Source: Mya arenaria (Eukaryota > Mollusca > Bivalvia > Myida > Myidae). From it: a stretch of 64,000 bases of DNA. Made by a program: the position numbers and the translations under genes. Under the pieces are notes generated by a model. That model searched no databases. It had not been told where the DNA came from and saw only the letters and a program-made list of their open reading frames with translations. The stretch spans positions 3,774,213-3,838,212 of the forward strand of contig NC_069124.1 in the NCBI RefSeq assembly GCF_026914265.1, written 5' to 3'. Positions 24,150-37,754 of the stretch are shown here, piece by piece; within the stretch, counting starts at the first letter, position 1; the number at the start of each line of letters is the position of its first letter.

Positions 24150-27100
24150 CTTGTTATGTCAAAACGTTCACGGCTCTAAGATTTGGAAATCCTTGATGAA
24201 TTTTTCATGAAATGCTGCGCTTTGAAATTTATTTTTCAATGTTCACAAATAATAAGTCCGTTTTTGTTTTGTTTTTAATTAAGTTGCCAAATGTCCAGTT
24301 TGGCGAAATGGTTGATAAAAAAATTATTTTGTTTATTTGTATGTATCAATATTTGCTTGTACACTCTAGGGTACAACTGAATGAATGCTGGTGGTCAGGA
24401 GCTAATTCCCTATTTATCTAAAAGTTAAATTTCTATTAAGTAAATTATTGGGCAATCAGAACGCAATTTTTCAATTTGACACTTGTTAACAATATCTAAT
24501 CATTACCATTTCAATTAAAAATAGGTGGTCAATCGGTCAAGCGTGTAAACAGTGGGAGGAGTAATACAATTAAGCCCGCCTACTTAATTATAACAATTGT
24601 AATTATTCAACGGGGCGTGTCCTTAGAAAGTCATGAAGCGTTTACCATACTCCGCTATTTCATGTATGCATCTATTACAGAATTTTTTGCACAATACATT
24701 AAGAAGAAATTGTCGCATATCGCTTATTTAAACAAACCATGAATGTCCAGATGTGTTTGCATTGAAATTTGAACCCCCAAGATTGAAAATAGCCCTTTTC
24801 AGGCAATTACTGTTCTACCCCTTCAAATAGTTTTGGTCATTGAGTGGTCATTTTAGTCACAAAATTAATCAAACAAGGCACGGTCAAGCCGGACTTATTA
24901 TATGAAAATATCTCTGCAGGAATGTTTATGCGCTCCTCAAAACTAAAACATCTCAAACGTTACCTCGGTAGCAACGCTTGGTGGCCGTACATGTGACGCC
25001 ATCATACATATACTAGCGGTAATATATTCTTAATAAATTAGTTTCTTTCAGATATAATCAAGTTTTATATAAATGCAAAATGATTTCGGATTGACTGTCA
25101 AACCAGTTACACACTGATTAGATTTTTCTTCTTCAGTTTTTGAAAGGCCATGAGGTCGTTCACAGGGTTGAGCTCAAACATATAACCTATTCGGTTAAAA
25201 ATGGACACTTTACCACTAGAGCACTAAGTGACAAATTGGTAGTGGACAGTCTCATATGTTAGTATAAACATGTTAAAATCATTTGGTACGCAGTAAGTAT
25301 CCTCAAAGATATGCGATAAATATCTTGATTATCGTGCAATACCGAACACTACATAATATTACTGATATGTGACGCCTGTTTTTCCCCATGGCACAAAAAA
25401 GAGCCGACTCTGACTTATCTACAGGTTTAAAGACACCCAAAAGGGTAAACAAATTTGTGTCTCATCTATAACATAATTGTATAATATAATAATGCAATAA
25501 GGACCTCTCGAGTTACGATAAGTTTATTGCATAACACATTATACAATGGTCATGGCATATAACATACAATGCATGAAGTAAGTACACAAACACTGTTTTC
25601 TGGAGCAATTAAACATATATGATATAGCATCATACAGTTGTTAGAATGTTATAATAGGTAATATGAAATTAAGTGTTAGGTAGGATGTTAAAAATAAAAC
25701 ATTAAAAAAAATTAGTAATGATAAGTAATGAACGTGTTTATATATTAAACTAGTAGAATAAGCACCTCTCAAGCCTTGGTAAATAAAATGTTCTTATTAT
25801 TTGCATATATTCTTTTTTTAACAAGAATGGCTATAAGTATTTGGTATAGTAAATTGTGCGATAGTTTTTCATCTAAACAACGACGTTTTAGTGTTATTCA
25901 GTTTTTTATCTTTCACGTTGATACTTTTGTAGGTTTTAAGCTTATTATAAATAGATGTTTTGTGTCAATGATTTTTCCAAGCTTTGAAGTATACGCTTTA
26001 TATTTTATAAGATCAAGTGTAGAAAATCTTCAAATTGGATTTATCAAATTTTGCCACATTATAACAAGATTAATAAAAACTAATTTTATTATGAAAAGTA
26101 CGCCTCTGTTTATTAATCGTTATCCTATCAACAGTATGTCGGGTCAATTAGTGGCCTGTTTGATGTGAATACACGTTAATCATGAGACTTTAATTGGCCT
26201 TGAATGTTGTGTTAAACGTCCATTACTGGTATTGTTACTCCACAATTCCTTAATGCAGTCTAGAGCCACGCAACGACAACGATTTCTGCTCAAAGGGCCG
26301 CAAGGATCAAAATGGCGTTTGTTTTGACAAGGGAGATAATCCTGTCTAGGGACTTTTCACACGTTCCTGATCCTGTATCTGCTAATGTATTTTAACCAGC
26401 AGAATAAACATGGCACCTAAGAGAAAGTACTAGAGTAATGTAACAATTGAAAGAACAAGCACAGGGCCTTTGATGTCCAAATCGTATACATGGATTGTGT
26501 AAACGAATAAGGACACAATAGATACAAAAGTGTTTTGGAAATCGAGAGGATTGAAGGCAACGAAGAATTGCTTTCAAACATAAAAATATATGAAAGAGTT
26601 TTCCATCATATTTCACCTTCGCTGTCTTTTCATTTTTTGCGTATATCACAATATTTACTGTAATTAGTTTCAAGCGTAAGCATTAATTGTAATTAGAAGC
26701 AGGTAAATGTGTATCCCTGCCAAGGTGCTAATGACCGTGGTCTTTGGCACATACCGCACAGATTTCAAATTCCAGCATTGATGTATCAATATCAGTTACA
26801 GATTTACAAGCGATGGGTCATAATAAAAGACAATAGAAGACAATAATGACCCCTCCCTGGCACGTGTTGACGCGAGGTGGTGCTGTCTTCGCCTGACCAA
26901 GGCCAGGTAAGGAGGGCGTGACATGTAGAACAATGCCCGTAATTACTGCAATTAGTGCCTGAACGGGCCTTAGGGGTGAGGGATAAGGAGCGGTTTTGTG
27001 TATCAATCAGAGGAGCATGTCACCGGCCAAGCTGTCAACCATGGAAAGATCGTCCCTTACACAAATATTTAACTTTTTTGGATTACGCCCTTGATTACAG

Positions 27101-28830
27101 GAATTTCCGCGAAATTCTACGTTTTTATGCCAATGACGGGTTTCTTTAAAGTCCGCACATTGTTTTCAGGGTAAAACCAACATCAAAAACAGCTACTTAT
27201 AATTCAGACATCTAAAGGACTAAATTGTTTCACCGTTAAATGAACAACTAAGAAAAAAGTTCTTTCAATAACGACCGATTCAAGTTGAATACAGTCTTTT
27301 ATTTTTATTTAGGTGTTTCAAATATATTACTTTTTTGGTACAGATAAAACATATTAGCCTTTATAAATGGTATTTTATGAATTAATATCTACGTGTCTAC
27401 AAATTCCACTCTTAAAAAGCGTCAAAGTATCGCTTATACATTTATATCTGTAACTTAATCGTTTGCATCTGTTGTTTTGATCATTCAAGCCAAATAAGTT
27501 AAACACGATTATGGAATAAAATAAAGAAAAGAAAATGACATCAACCTATAGTGTGCGCCTTAAAAATATAATCATTATAATCAAACAGGTTTGTTTTTGT
27601 TTAATGTTCAAATAGTGTTGCTTTTGAAAACTATTGAACAACCATAGATGCAATACATCCGTTAATAGGTTTTGGGTGAGATTTGTATTACTATACGGCT
27701 AAGCAAGGACCGGGTGGATTCGTCATGGAGATAAAAAGACGAATGGCATCGAGATGAATATAGTAATTTTGTCAAAAAGAGGTATACTTAATGACAATAA
27801 ATTAGTAGTTTTAACTGCAATAATTATTTGATTTAATTGCGATTAGGGTGAAAGTTTTGCGATTGACACAACGTAATCTTTTCACAAGGCACCGTGTATT
27901 GCCGGAAGCACTACTCGCTGACATCTCGGGAATCTTGCACGGTAAGGCACGGACTTCACAATCCGACCTGTCAGGATAAACACACCGTGTAATGATAATA
28001 TTTGCATATTTGCACACAGACCCCTTTTTACGGTCCCTGATTAAATCTAGATGAATGGGTCAATGACATGGGGCCGTGATTCTAATGTAAACAATTGCGC
28101 AAACATGTAAACATTGTTTCACTAGGAGACATTATACACAGTATGTTTGGGGAACAAATAAAGAAAGCAATCTAAGATGCTTGTTGTTATATTTCAATAT
28201 GTTGACATTTTCTATTAAATGCAAATATTTTATCTATATCTGTCGTCTTAATTAAAATATTTCTTCAAGTCTGGAGTTGTTTGAAATAGGATTGAGATTA
28301 CCCTAGAAAATATTATTCCTCTCTGAAAAATAATTTTATTGTTATGTCACCAGTAATGTGTCATTTTTTTATTTATTTAATTTGTACATATTTACTTATT
28401 CCATAAATGATTTCATATTCAGCAATTTGTCATGATCGCTAGTTTACATATATAATTAGAGTTTGAAAATATTATGTTAATAAGAAAATATATTTATCCA
28501 GAGTTTTATTGATTATTTTGTTTGACAATATTATTTATGTTGTGAAAACATTTTGTGTCTGTTTATAGTAGAAAATAGAAGTAGCAAGTGAGTTTTACAG
28601 TCAGTGAATTATAAAAGCAAACGGTTGGAGAAACAAAACTTATTTATTGGAAATAATTGTGCTCTTAAAACTAATTGTATGCAATCTGATATTCATTTAT
28701 TGGCATTTCAAAATTGGAATTTAGAAAGCAGAGGATACTCGAATAAACCATATAGTTCATTAGTGTATTAATGTTTTAGGTAGTTTTTGCACTTATGTTT
28801 GAAACGGATTACGATTGCTTTACGATGTCT
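24150..28830. other. gene-free stretch upstream of the forkhead gene
   Basis: Over 4.6 kb with no gene that I can support. A 127-codon AT-rich open frame (ATG at 25788, end 26168, plus strand) has no recognisable motif and is probably chance. A perfect GTAAACA forkhead-type site lies at 24544-24550, ~410 bp 5' of the forkhead start codon, but such a short site is expected often by chance. Confidence 0.35.
25150..25240 (-). mobile_element. possible tRNA-derived SINE head
   Basis: On the minus strand, TTAGTGCTCTAGTGGTAAAG resembles a pol III A box region. It is followed ~35 bp on by TATGTTTGAGCTCAACC, a weak B-box-like block. The spacing fits a tRNA-related SINE, but no body or tail is identified. 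Confidence 0.35.
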
Positions 28831-29335
28831 ATACTAGACCCAACTTGCCCATATTTCCGTTTTGCTTCAAAAGCCATGAGGTGCGTGCGAATTGCCTCTA
28901 AAACCATGGTGTGCGTGAATGTTGACTCTAAACCCATTCTGTTCGTGTATTTTTGCTGTAAAAGCTACATTTCGCGTGTATGTTGCCTCTAAGACCATAG
29001 GGTGCGTGCATGTTGCTTTAAAAGTCATATTTTACGTGTATTACGCTTCCATAGCAAAAGTGTACGTGCATGTTGCTTCGAAGGCCATGTTATTTACGAA
29101 ATCTATATTGTGCTTGCATATTGCTTCTCAAGCAATAGTATGCGATTATTTTTCTTTAAGTTGAGCGTGCATGTTGCTTCAAATGCCATGATGTGTGTAT
29201 ATGTTACTTCGAATGTGCTTGCATGTAATTTTAAATGATATGCTGTGCGTGGATTTTGCTTCAAACGCAATGTTTTGGCTGCATGTTGAGTCAAAAGCCA
29301 ATGTGTGCTTGCGTGTTACTAAAAAACCATGGTGC
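28830..29335. repeat. degenerate ~30-36 bp minisatellite
   Basis: A loosely repeated unit with GCTTCAAAAGCCATG and GTGCGTGCATGTT recurs more than ten times with much divergence. The resulting open frames are repetitive (Cys/Val/Ala-rich) and are not convincing genes. Confidence 0.75.
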
Positions 29336-29917
29336 ACTTATTGAGGAGAAGTGCAGTACGTAGGAACCATAACTCTGTCTTTGTGATCATTTTTTTATCC
29401 GAAGCATGAAATATCACCGAGGCATTGCCTTTTAACTTGATATACAGCTAATATATTCCTTTGCGCTTAGTGCATAGGAACCACAGCACTGTTTGGAGCA
29501 TTTGTAGAGTTTTTGCTATCTGTTATTTTTTATACTATTTTTTGGACCGGATCGTAAATCCAGAAGTCTCTGAGGTATAGACATCAAACCTTATGCACAG
29601 ATAGATCCTATTTAAGAGAAGAAACATAACTATTTTTTTTACAATATTAACAGTAAGTACCTTTTGTTCATTTGTACACGTTTTTTGTCCAGAGCATACC
29701 ATCACGACTTCCCCAGGCTGCTTGTTTATAAATCTATACTTATATTGCGGGATTGTACAAACGTGGCCCAGAAGGAGAACCACACGGTGAACACCTCGCT
29801 TATGTCTCCGGAAAGCCAAGTGCACGTGGCATTAAATGGCATTTCAAGAGAAATATATACATGGCTGAATTATTTACAATTTAATATCATTTCAGAACTT
29901 AATGGTGTGTCATTGTA
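29336..29917. other. intergenic, nothing recognised
   Basis: No supportable gene; short open frames on both strands overlap each other. Confidence 0.35.
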
Positions 29918-30433
29918 ATGCGTCTACATAATTATACCTCTACCCTACACAGCAGCGGATATGCGTCTACATAATTATACCTCTACCCTACACAGCAGCG
30001 GATATGCGTCTACATAATTATACCTCTACCCTACACAGCAGTGGATATGCGTCTACATAATTATACCACTACCCTACACAGCAGTGGATATGCGTCTACA
30101 TAATTATACCTCTACCCTACACAGCAGTGGATATGCGTCTACATAATTATACCTCTACCCTACACAGCAGTGGATATGCGTCTACATAATTATACCTCTA
30201 CCCTACACAGCAGTGGATATGCGTCTACATAATTATACCTCTACCCTACACAGCAGTGGATATGCGTCTACATAATTATACCTCTACCTTACACAGCAGT
30301 GGATATGCGTTTACATAATTATACCTCTACCCTACACAGCAGTGGATATGCGTCTACATAATTATACCTCTACCCTACACAGCAGTGGATATGCGTCTAC
30401 ATAATTATACCACTACCCTACACAGCAGTGGAT
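29918..30433. repeat. 43-bp minisatellite, 12 copies
   Basis: Twelve head-to-tail units with the blocks ATGCGTCTACATAATTATAC, CTCTACCCTACACAGCAG and TGGAT. There are only single-base differences between copies, so the array is young or well homogenised. Confidence 0.97.
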
Positions 30434-31160
30434 ATGCATCACCATCACGTGTAAACACGAGAGAAGGATAATTGCAATTAATGGTGGGTCAACTAAGTGC
30501 TATAAAACACGAATTATAACTATTGCTTCGTTAGTTTTTTCGTGTAGGCACTTTAAAAATTAAAAATGACATAGCACATTCTTTGACCAACTTGTGAAAA
30601 TTCCATTTGCGCCAGTAATTGCTGTTTAAGGCTGGACGAACAAATGGCTCCTTATAGTGTAGGCAAAATGGCACACAATCACTGTTTACTTTAATGCCAA
30701 TAAATCTGTCAGCCAAATATAAGGAAAATCTAAATTGGTCAATAGAAACTTTTCTAGTATTTGCTCATTCGTTTGTCAAATATATTAAGGTGGCAAATGG
30801 CGAATATCTATCGCTGACCACCGCGCCGAGCTAGGCTGCGCCTTATATGATAACTGAAATTAATTAATTTTGTAATTCAATTTCCTTTAATGTTTAACTA
30901 GCAAGTCTGATGATACCTGTAAACGTGTATGTATTGTGAATACTGGGGCCATCTTTTCACCGAGCGGGACGTACCATTGGTACTTTAAAACTTGTATTCT
31001 TGGTTGTATATAAAAGTAAGAAATGGTTGGATTAAACAGTTACGGAAGTTTCTATTGAATTTTGAAAATTAAACGTTATTCGATTTCTGAAACCCGCCTG
31101 TAGTATTTGATTGGAATGTCTAGATCTCACGATAGTTTGCTTTACGCGCGTTGACTACAT
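30434..31160. other. intergenic, nothing recognised
   Basis: No gene or repeat seen. Confidence 0.35.
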
Positions 31161-31162
31161 GG

Positions 31163-31720
31163 ATTCGGAATTGTCTCGCGATCGCCTCAACCTGGCCCCG
31201 GTTTTGTCTCGCGAACGCCTCAACATGGCCCCGCATTGTCTCGCGAACGCCTCAACATCGCGCCTGTACTGTCTCGCGAATGCCTCAACGTGGCCCCTGT
31301 ATTGTCTCGCGAATGCCTCAATATCGCGCCTGTACTGTCTCGCGAATGCCTCAACGTGGCCCCGGTATTGTCTCTAAAACGCTTCAACATGGACCCGATG
31401 GTTACTCGGGACGCCTAAACATGGACCCAGTATTGTCTCGGGAACACCTTAACATGGTGCCGGTTTTCCCTCTGGAACGCCTCAACATTGCCTAGGTATT
31501 TATTTTCAGGAACGCCTCAACACAGCCGCGTTATAGCCTCGAACACGCATCAACATGGCCCCGGTATTATCTCGGAAACATCTCAACACAGCCCAAGTAT
31601 AGTCTCGTAAACGCCTCAACATGGTCCCGGTCTTGTCTCGGGAAGACCTTTCAACTTGATCCTGGAACTGTCTCGGAAACGCCTCAACATGGTCCCGGTA
31701 TTGCCTCGGGAACGCCCCAT
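31163..31720. repeat. ~33-bp GC-rich minisatellite, about 17 imperfect copies
   Basis: Units carry GTCTCGCGAATGCCTCAAC followed by ATGGCCCCGGTATT. The first half is regular (33 bp); later copies vary in length and sequence. The 33-bp period keeps all frames open in step, which gives spurious repetitive open frames at 31111-31495. Confidence 0.9.
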
Positions 31721-33080
31721 TTCTTCGGTTTTAATACTGTAATGTTTAGTAATTTGATAGTTCGTCTTAAGAAAGCAGACAATCATTCATTTGGCCTTCA
31801 CAACGATGGAAACTTGCTTATCTATTTGTATCTACATCACTCGAACTACAATACAATGTGGAAACAAGAAATGGTCAACACAAGCATGGCTTATGTACTA
31901 CAATACGCTAACATTATATCATAACATATGTTATATTGAAAACATTTGTTGCTGTTTTTTGGTCAAAGAGGTCGACATTGTTTCCTTCAGTTCTAACGAA
32001 TGTCATGACAAGCATATAGTGTTGCCATCAGTTAAATTATTATTGTCAACCTTAACTGGTAAGACATCATTTAAATGTTAAACCCCACTCCTGGTGGCCA
32101 GGCTCTCTCCTTCGAGCTCAAAGAGCAGCTGCAATTGCTGGTCATTATGACAACGCTTATACTTAGCTGTAAGTTTTAATTTTCTGCAAACAAATAAATG
32201 GTGGTGTATCTTTTAATGGACCACTTTACAGCCGTCGATTGGCCACTTGTGAGAACAGGGCGATCGCGTTCCGTGATAAAGCTATGTTGGTCTATGTGAT
32301 GTAATAGCTATTATGACGGGCTGGAGCCCAATATCAGAGCCTGTGAGTCACCCTCACACCTGGACAACTGTCGGAGAGCCCAAAACTGAAGGTCAAACAC
32401 CCAACCTCTGAATAAACAATGATTTAAGTATAAGTGGTTGTTTGGTTTGTTATATTTTCAAACCTTGTTAGTTTGTGTCCTTTAATAGTTGTTTTTAATA
32501 TTCCTGTATTTTAAACGTTGCTAAAAATAGAATAGTTCATAAGTTGGGAATGAAATACTTTATTCGGATCATCAGCCTATTAATCGGAAACTCGATGAGC
32601 CTTAGAAAGATTCCACCAGCTTAAAAATAAAGGGACTGAGGTGTATTGCCGGGAAAACAAATGTTTGACCCATAAACATGAGCGAGTACCTTTAAGCATT
32701 TATCCCTTTGTTTAATTAGACGGCGTCTTCTGTAACTTGTGTCACGTTACAGAGAATAGAAAAAAGATGTTCCCCACCATAATGTTCACTTCAGTGACTT
32801 TGGTATTAGATCTTTCCTAACCCTTCATTTTGTCAATTTACTGCTTTGCTTGGACTGAGTCGGAGATAGAGTTGTTGTAAACCCACTTCTTACCCAAGAC
32901 CCATTCGGTGAGTGCTCCGATAAAATTGTTAGTCATGTTTTTGGAGCATAGTCCACAGACAGAATGTAATCTTGGTTATAGCTACCTGCGACCCCTGGAT
33001 TGACAGTCAAGTATGTTGCAACGGATCTGCCACATTAACACATTTCATAAACTCGTCGAACATAAGGTGTGTATGTCTGA
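31721..33080. other. intergenic, nothing recognised
   Basis: No gene that I can support. Confidence 0.35.
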
Positions 33081-33081
33081 A

Positions 33082-33190
33082 AGTGGTCTAGTGATATAAT
33101 TGTCTGCCTCTCACTCAAGTGGGTTTGAGCCCCACCAGCACTTTCTCAGGCCTCTCAAAAAGGACACTGTTCGGAAGCGATTCATGTAAG
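33082..33190 (+). mobile_element. probable tRNA-derived SINE fragment
   Basis: TGGTCTAGTGATATAATTG resembles a pol III A box, and GTGGGTTTGAGCCCCACC about 35 bp downstream resembles a B box. A short non-tRNA body follows (TTTCTCAGGCCTC). It does not fold as a complete tRNA, so a SINE is more likely than a tRNA gene. Confidence 0.5.
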
Positions 33191-35672
33191 CATACAGCTC
33201 GAGCGAAAACAAATTAGAATTAACCAAAATGTGTGTATTATGTGACATATCCTGTGATGTTTCCTTGATGGATGATCCTATGCTTCCTTATTCTTGGGAA
33301 CAGAATACCGCGTAAGTCGGTGTTTTGAGCCGTTGACAAAGTTGGCTTTTGCGGCAGATGCGATGTTGACGCACAAATTATAATTTATTATGTCCTATGT
33401 AGTGTACTGTTGATACGAAATACAACTAGATTTATGAATGTTGGTACTTTTTTCTGGAATGGTTGTGTTTATTCAATATAATGGTAGTAGTTTACCAATG
33501 GTATATAATAAAAATTAATAACATCTTGAATTTCTGAAAACGATTAGACAGTATATTGGATATCTAATTTATGTCGATATATATGCTAGCTTTGTAAGAC
33601 CTTATTTTTCCCAGATCCTATTCTTCTCACATGGGAAAAATAGGATCCTATTCTTCACAGCTGGGAAAAATAAGATCTCATTTGTCACACATTTCGAACA
33701 TATATGTCACAGATCCTGGGAAATTTGTGATCGATGTAAATAATATTTTAATTAAATAATTTGAGGACATAATGTTACAGATTTTTTTTCAAAAAAGGAT
33801 TCATATCCCTGCAGAACTCGGTGAAGCCATTCTATGGCTGTTGGGTCTGCTTAATGTAGGGCCGTAAAATTATATCACTAAGAAGCATTTTCATGTATAG
33901 ATGTGAAATGTTTCTATTTGGGAGTGCAGGACCTGTGATTTCTAATTTTGAAATCAATCAAATCTACAATGAAACAGCTGGCCATGTAAACAGAGCCTTC
34001 AGGAATACTTACTAACTTTATTACCACACTGAATTTTCATATACATCAACTAGAGTAGACCATCTTTTGTGTATTACTTAACTCCTTTATATCCAATTAT
34101 AACGCTGAGAAATACCATTAACCATTCTATTATTTCTAACACACTTTTCTTATTAAAGTAATCCATCGGGTTTACAACGGGTAGATTAGTTGCGCAATGT
34201 CATTTTAAAGAAAGTAATCGGAAAACGGGAGGCCCATTCAAACCTCATTACGGCATGGTTGGATTAAGACATTCTTGTTACTTATCCTTACTAAAGGACG
34301 ACAATGCGACTCTTCTAAAGCGCATACCTGTGCTAAAATACTTTTTAACAACGGCAAACTTTAATTCGAGAGTAAAACTTGAGTTTGAGCACTGCTACGA
34401 TAAGAAATAGAGTGTCATGTATTCAGTATACTGAATGAGTAATATTATAACGCACCAATATATCGCTTAATTGACTTAATAGGACCGCCATCTAATATTA
34501 CCGTTGAATTATCTCACAGTTACGTTATGTTGATGAAGTAGAATGCCATTTCCCAGACAATGACCAACTGCTGGTCACCAACTCTTCCAACCTACCGGGT
34601 TACGGATCGTAATTCTGTCGTATATTGCGCATAATATTCTCGCGTAATGTTCGAACTGCGATGCCATATCTCATCATCAATGAATACACGCCTGGCCACG
34701 TCTGGGCCTATGACCGGAGGACACATCCATTAACGGCTTGTGGCGCGGGCAGAAGTCCTGGGGGACGGGGTGTTATGGATTAGCGGTCGCTGACATTTCA
34801 GATAAGCTTCTAGGGGTGAGGACTTTGTCTTTGCCCGTATTAAACATGCTCAAAGATATACGGTGTTGATGGTCTAGCAAAATCGTGATATACGAAATCA
34901 CTAAAAATGCATTGCCAATCATATCATGCTGTAAGAATCAGTACGTTTTAGTATTAATATATAGCCTTTTATCAACATCGTTAAACGCTTCTCACCATAT
35001 TGCCGCATAGAGGTTTTTATATTTATGTGGACTTGAGTGTCATTTCGCCACATACATTTCCAGAAAATACTTGATGAACTTGTATAGTGTTTCAAATATG
35101 ATTTATAATGCCTATTTATGACTTTTCCTAGATGGTTTAGACAGTTCTGGCTCACCAGGATATAATAGCAGAGCAGCTAAACGGATATAATAATAAGAAC
35201 CTGGTATATGATTACAAAATCTATAATATGGTAAAAAAGGATAATTATGTTCTTGTTTTTTTAATATTTTTCTGTTGTTCTTTACATATCTGCATAGTCC
35301 CAGGGTGCTGCATTTGTGTATTACTATAGCATATTTGCTTGAATTGGTTCAAATGGTCTTTCTTATCCAAAGTGACTGACATATACTGATACAACCCTTG
35401 TATGACGTCAACGTTAGTGCATGTCTCTGTCGTCCTTTCTATTGTCACAATGGCACAACAAAACTCCGTCTAAGTTTTTACAGTTGCTACCCCGGGTCAT
35501 TCGTGCGCAGTAATTAAATAAAGCTGGTGCTTATATTACTATTTACAGGAGTTGAGTGGGTCTTGCTTCGCCCGAGACTCTAGGAACGGCTAGGCATTGT
35601 ACTATCATTTCAATATTGTGACACAAGTTATTACAGCATTATATTAATAAATCTCGTTTTTTACGATGTTAC
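33190..35672. other. intergenic; short inverted/direct repeat at 33600-33690
   Basis: No gene seen. At 33600-33690 the block CTTATTTTTCCCAGATCC alternates with GGGAAAAATAGGATCC in both orientations, which allows hairpins. Confidence 0.4.
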
Positions 35673-35674
35673 GC

Positions 35675-35836
35675 AAGAGTGTGTCCTCAGTTTAGAGGAA
35701 AACCGGATTACCCAGAGGAAAACCTACGTGTCCGCTTTCGTCACCACAATCCAAAACTCACATGCCCTGTGTCCGGGAATCGAGCCAGGGAAGACTTGGT
35801 GAGAAGCGAGTACGCAATCCACTGCGCTAATGGTTT
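35675..35836 (-). mobile_element. tRNA-derived SINE
   Basis: On the minus strand the head TTAGCGCAGTGGATTGCG (A box, 35819-35830) and GGCTCGATTCCCGG (B box) have tRNA-like spacing. They are followed by a body containing GTTTTCCTCTGGGTAATCCG and a second GGTTTTCCTC, a SINE-type core I have seen in marine invertebrate repeats. It is a retroposed element and not a functional tRNA gene. Confidence 0.7.
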
Positions 35837-37509
35837 TAATACATGCCTAGTAGACATACAATACATATATTCTCACATGTTAGTGTTTGTAGCAGCAGGA
35901 GATATGCATGCTACGTATTAGAACATATACATAAAGATCATTGTCTGGCACATGTTTTGCTGCAGTGCAAATGACAGACGCGCATGACCTGAAAATTCCT
36001 GAATTGAACGAGTGATTTTTCAGAAAAAAATAACAAATTTTGAATTAAAAATGTACCCCGTTTTGAAGCACAGTATGCACAATCTAGTGCAGTATAACGC
36101 TGCTTCCCCTTTCAAGATGGAAACCTTAATTGTACTTTGTTTGGCATCTAATTACGGTCGAAATTTGGGCCATATATGTAGTTATATACCGAAAGGTGGG
36201 AATGGCATTTCACAAAGATGTATCAGGTTAAATCGTGAATTAAACCCTTTGGCTCGGCTACCTGTGACATAATGAAACGCATACTTTCGGACAATCGAAA
36301 AATAACAAAATCAATTTATTGAAAATGTACAGCAAAGTGATTAGCAGAATGATAATGGTTGACGTCCATTTGAAGAATTAGTCTTCTTTTCTAACAATAA
36401 ATACATTAGCATTGATAAAGATATTCCATTGTGGTGAATTAGTAATTCTCCTTTTTTCGACCTTCCATTAAAAGAACGAGTCAGGGGCTTGAAAAAATAT
36501 TGACGCTGAGAATTTAAGTAACATTTTGTTGACATAACTGGTTACTTCAGACCATAATACAACTGAAAAAACAATTCTTCAACCGCATAATAGGAAAGTC
36601 CACAACGCTTTTTGTCTGGTAATCCTGGATAGTACTTTGTGTCAACAGCCTGAAGCAGCAATGTCGACGCGGACAGTGGAAGTCTGAGAGACAATTGGCC
36701 GGCTTGTAAACCAGGGAGCTTTATTTTCCCTACTCATTCAAACTTGAATTGCATGATAATTTTTGTTGATGTTCGCTTTAACAATAAAAGAGGTTGTGTG
36801 TGGAAATATTGATACCTGTTTGTCATTTATATGAAAATAATCGACAAATATCCCCCAACATTGCCATTAATGATGAGAGGAATTAAATAAACATATAATT
36901 TCAATAATTGGTTCAATAAACGAAATATTTTTGTGAAAATTGTCAATATTTCCATAAAATATTGTTTAACTAAAGAATAAATATTTGCGAATTAAGGTGG
37001 TTTAAAAAGTAATTTATTTGAAGGTGACTGTTCCATGTTTTCAAGATAAATAACATATTATTATTTCTTGTTGTCGTATATAGTAAAAATAACTTACACA
37101 TGTATAATACAACACAAACAAATGTGAGTATTGTTTAACTATGCAAACATTAAAGATTTACTCTTACTCCCAAATTATATTAACAACAATTAATACAATT
37201 GTTTAGATATACCAAAAAGAATAAATAAATGTCAATAACTATGGTTCTTATGAAGGATACTGAGTTAAATTGAAAGAAAGGTGCAGAAAACACAGTATTT
37301 CTACCCTATGCGACGATAGTAAATCACTGTAAATCTTTTAGCATTCACCAATCATTTAATATGTTTGCGTTTTCAGCTATTAAATACACGGATATCATAT
37401 TGTTAATAGTAAGTAATATTTCCCATAAGTGCATTATTTAGTATGTAGTTGGGTGTGTATCACTCAAAATGTATGTTTGTTTTACTTGTGTATGTATTGA
37501 TTTTGAATA
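35837..37509. other. intergenic, nothing recognised
   Basis: AT-rich sequence up to the sharp left boundary of the tandem duplication. The 86-codon open frame at 36012-36272 has no recognisable motif. Confidence 0.35.
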
Positions 37510-37692
37510 AGAGTATCACTTTAAGCGATAAACAACTATATGTTATAAACCTTATGTTATATTTAACATAAAAACGTATTCAAATGTAGCATTGTTTGGA
37601 ACTAGTAGTTTAATAAGCCAACTTTGGTTTCTTTTCCTATTTGGTGGCAGCGCATATACAGTCTAAAGACATTGTTTTTGTCAAGATTCATA

Positions 37693-37698
37693 TTTATT
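37693..37698 (-). terminator. polyadenylation signal, astakine-like copy 1
   Basis: AATAAA on the minus strand, 57 bp after the stop codon; the same signal lies in copy 2 at 45814-45819. Confidence 0.6.
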
Positions 37699-37754
37699 CT
37701 GATACCCGTCTTACACTTTCAACATGATGGTCGGGACATTTTGGTTGTTACATG

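Noticed and set aside
25776-26168. 130-codon AT-rich open frame on the plus strand
   Set aside because: No domain, Phe/Ile/Ser-rich composition typical of AT-rich non-coding DNA, no splice or conservation support.
29918-30433. Possible CRISPR array (regular 43-bp units)
   Set aside because: There are no unique spacers; units are contiguous repeats in an animal genome, so this is a minisatellite.
31111-31495. Repetitive open frames in the 33-bp array
   Set aside because: Same reason: the 33-bp unit keeps frames open; no protein family recognised.
33082-33190. tRNA gene
   Set aside because: A- and B-box-like blocks are present but no complete cloverleaf or anticodon arm can be drawn; a SINE fragment is more likely.
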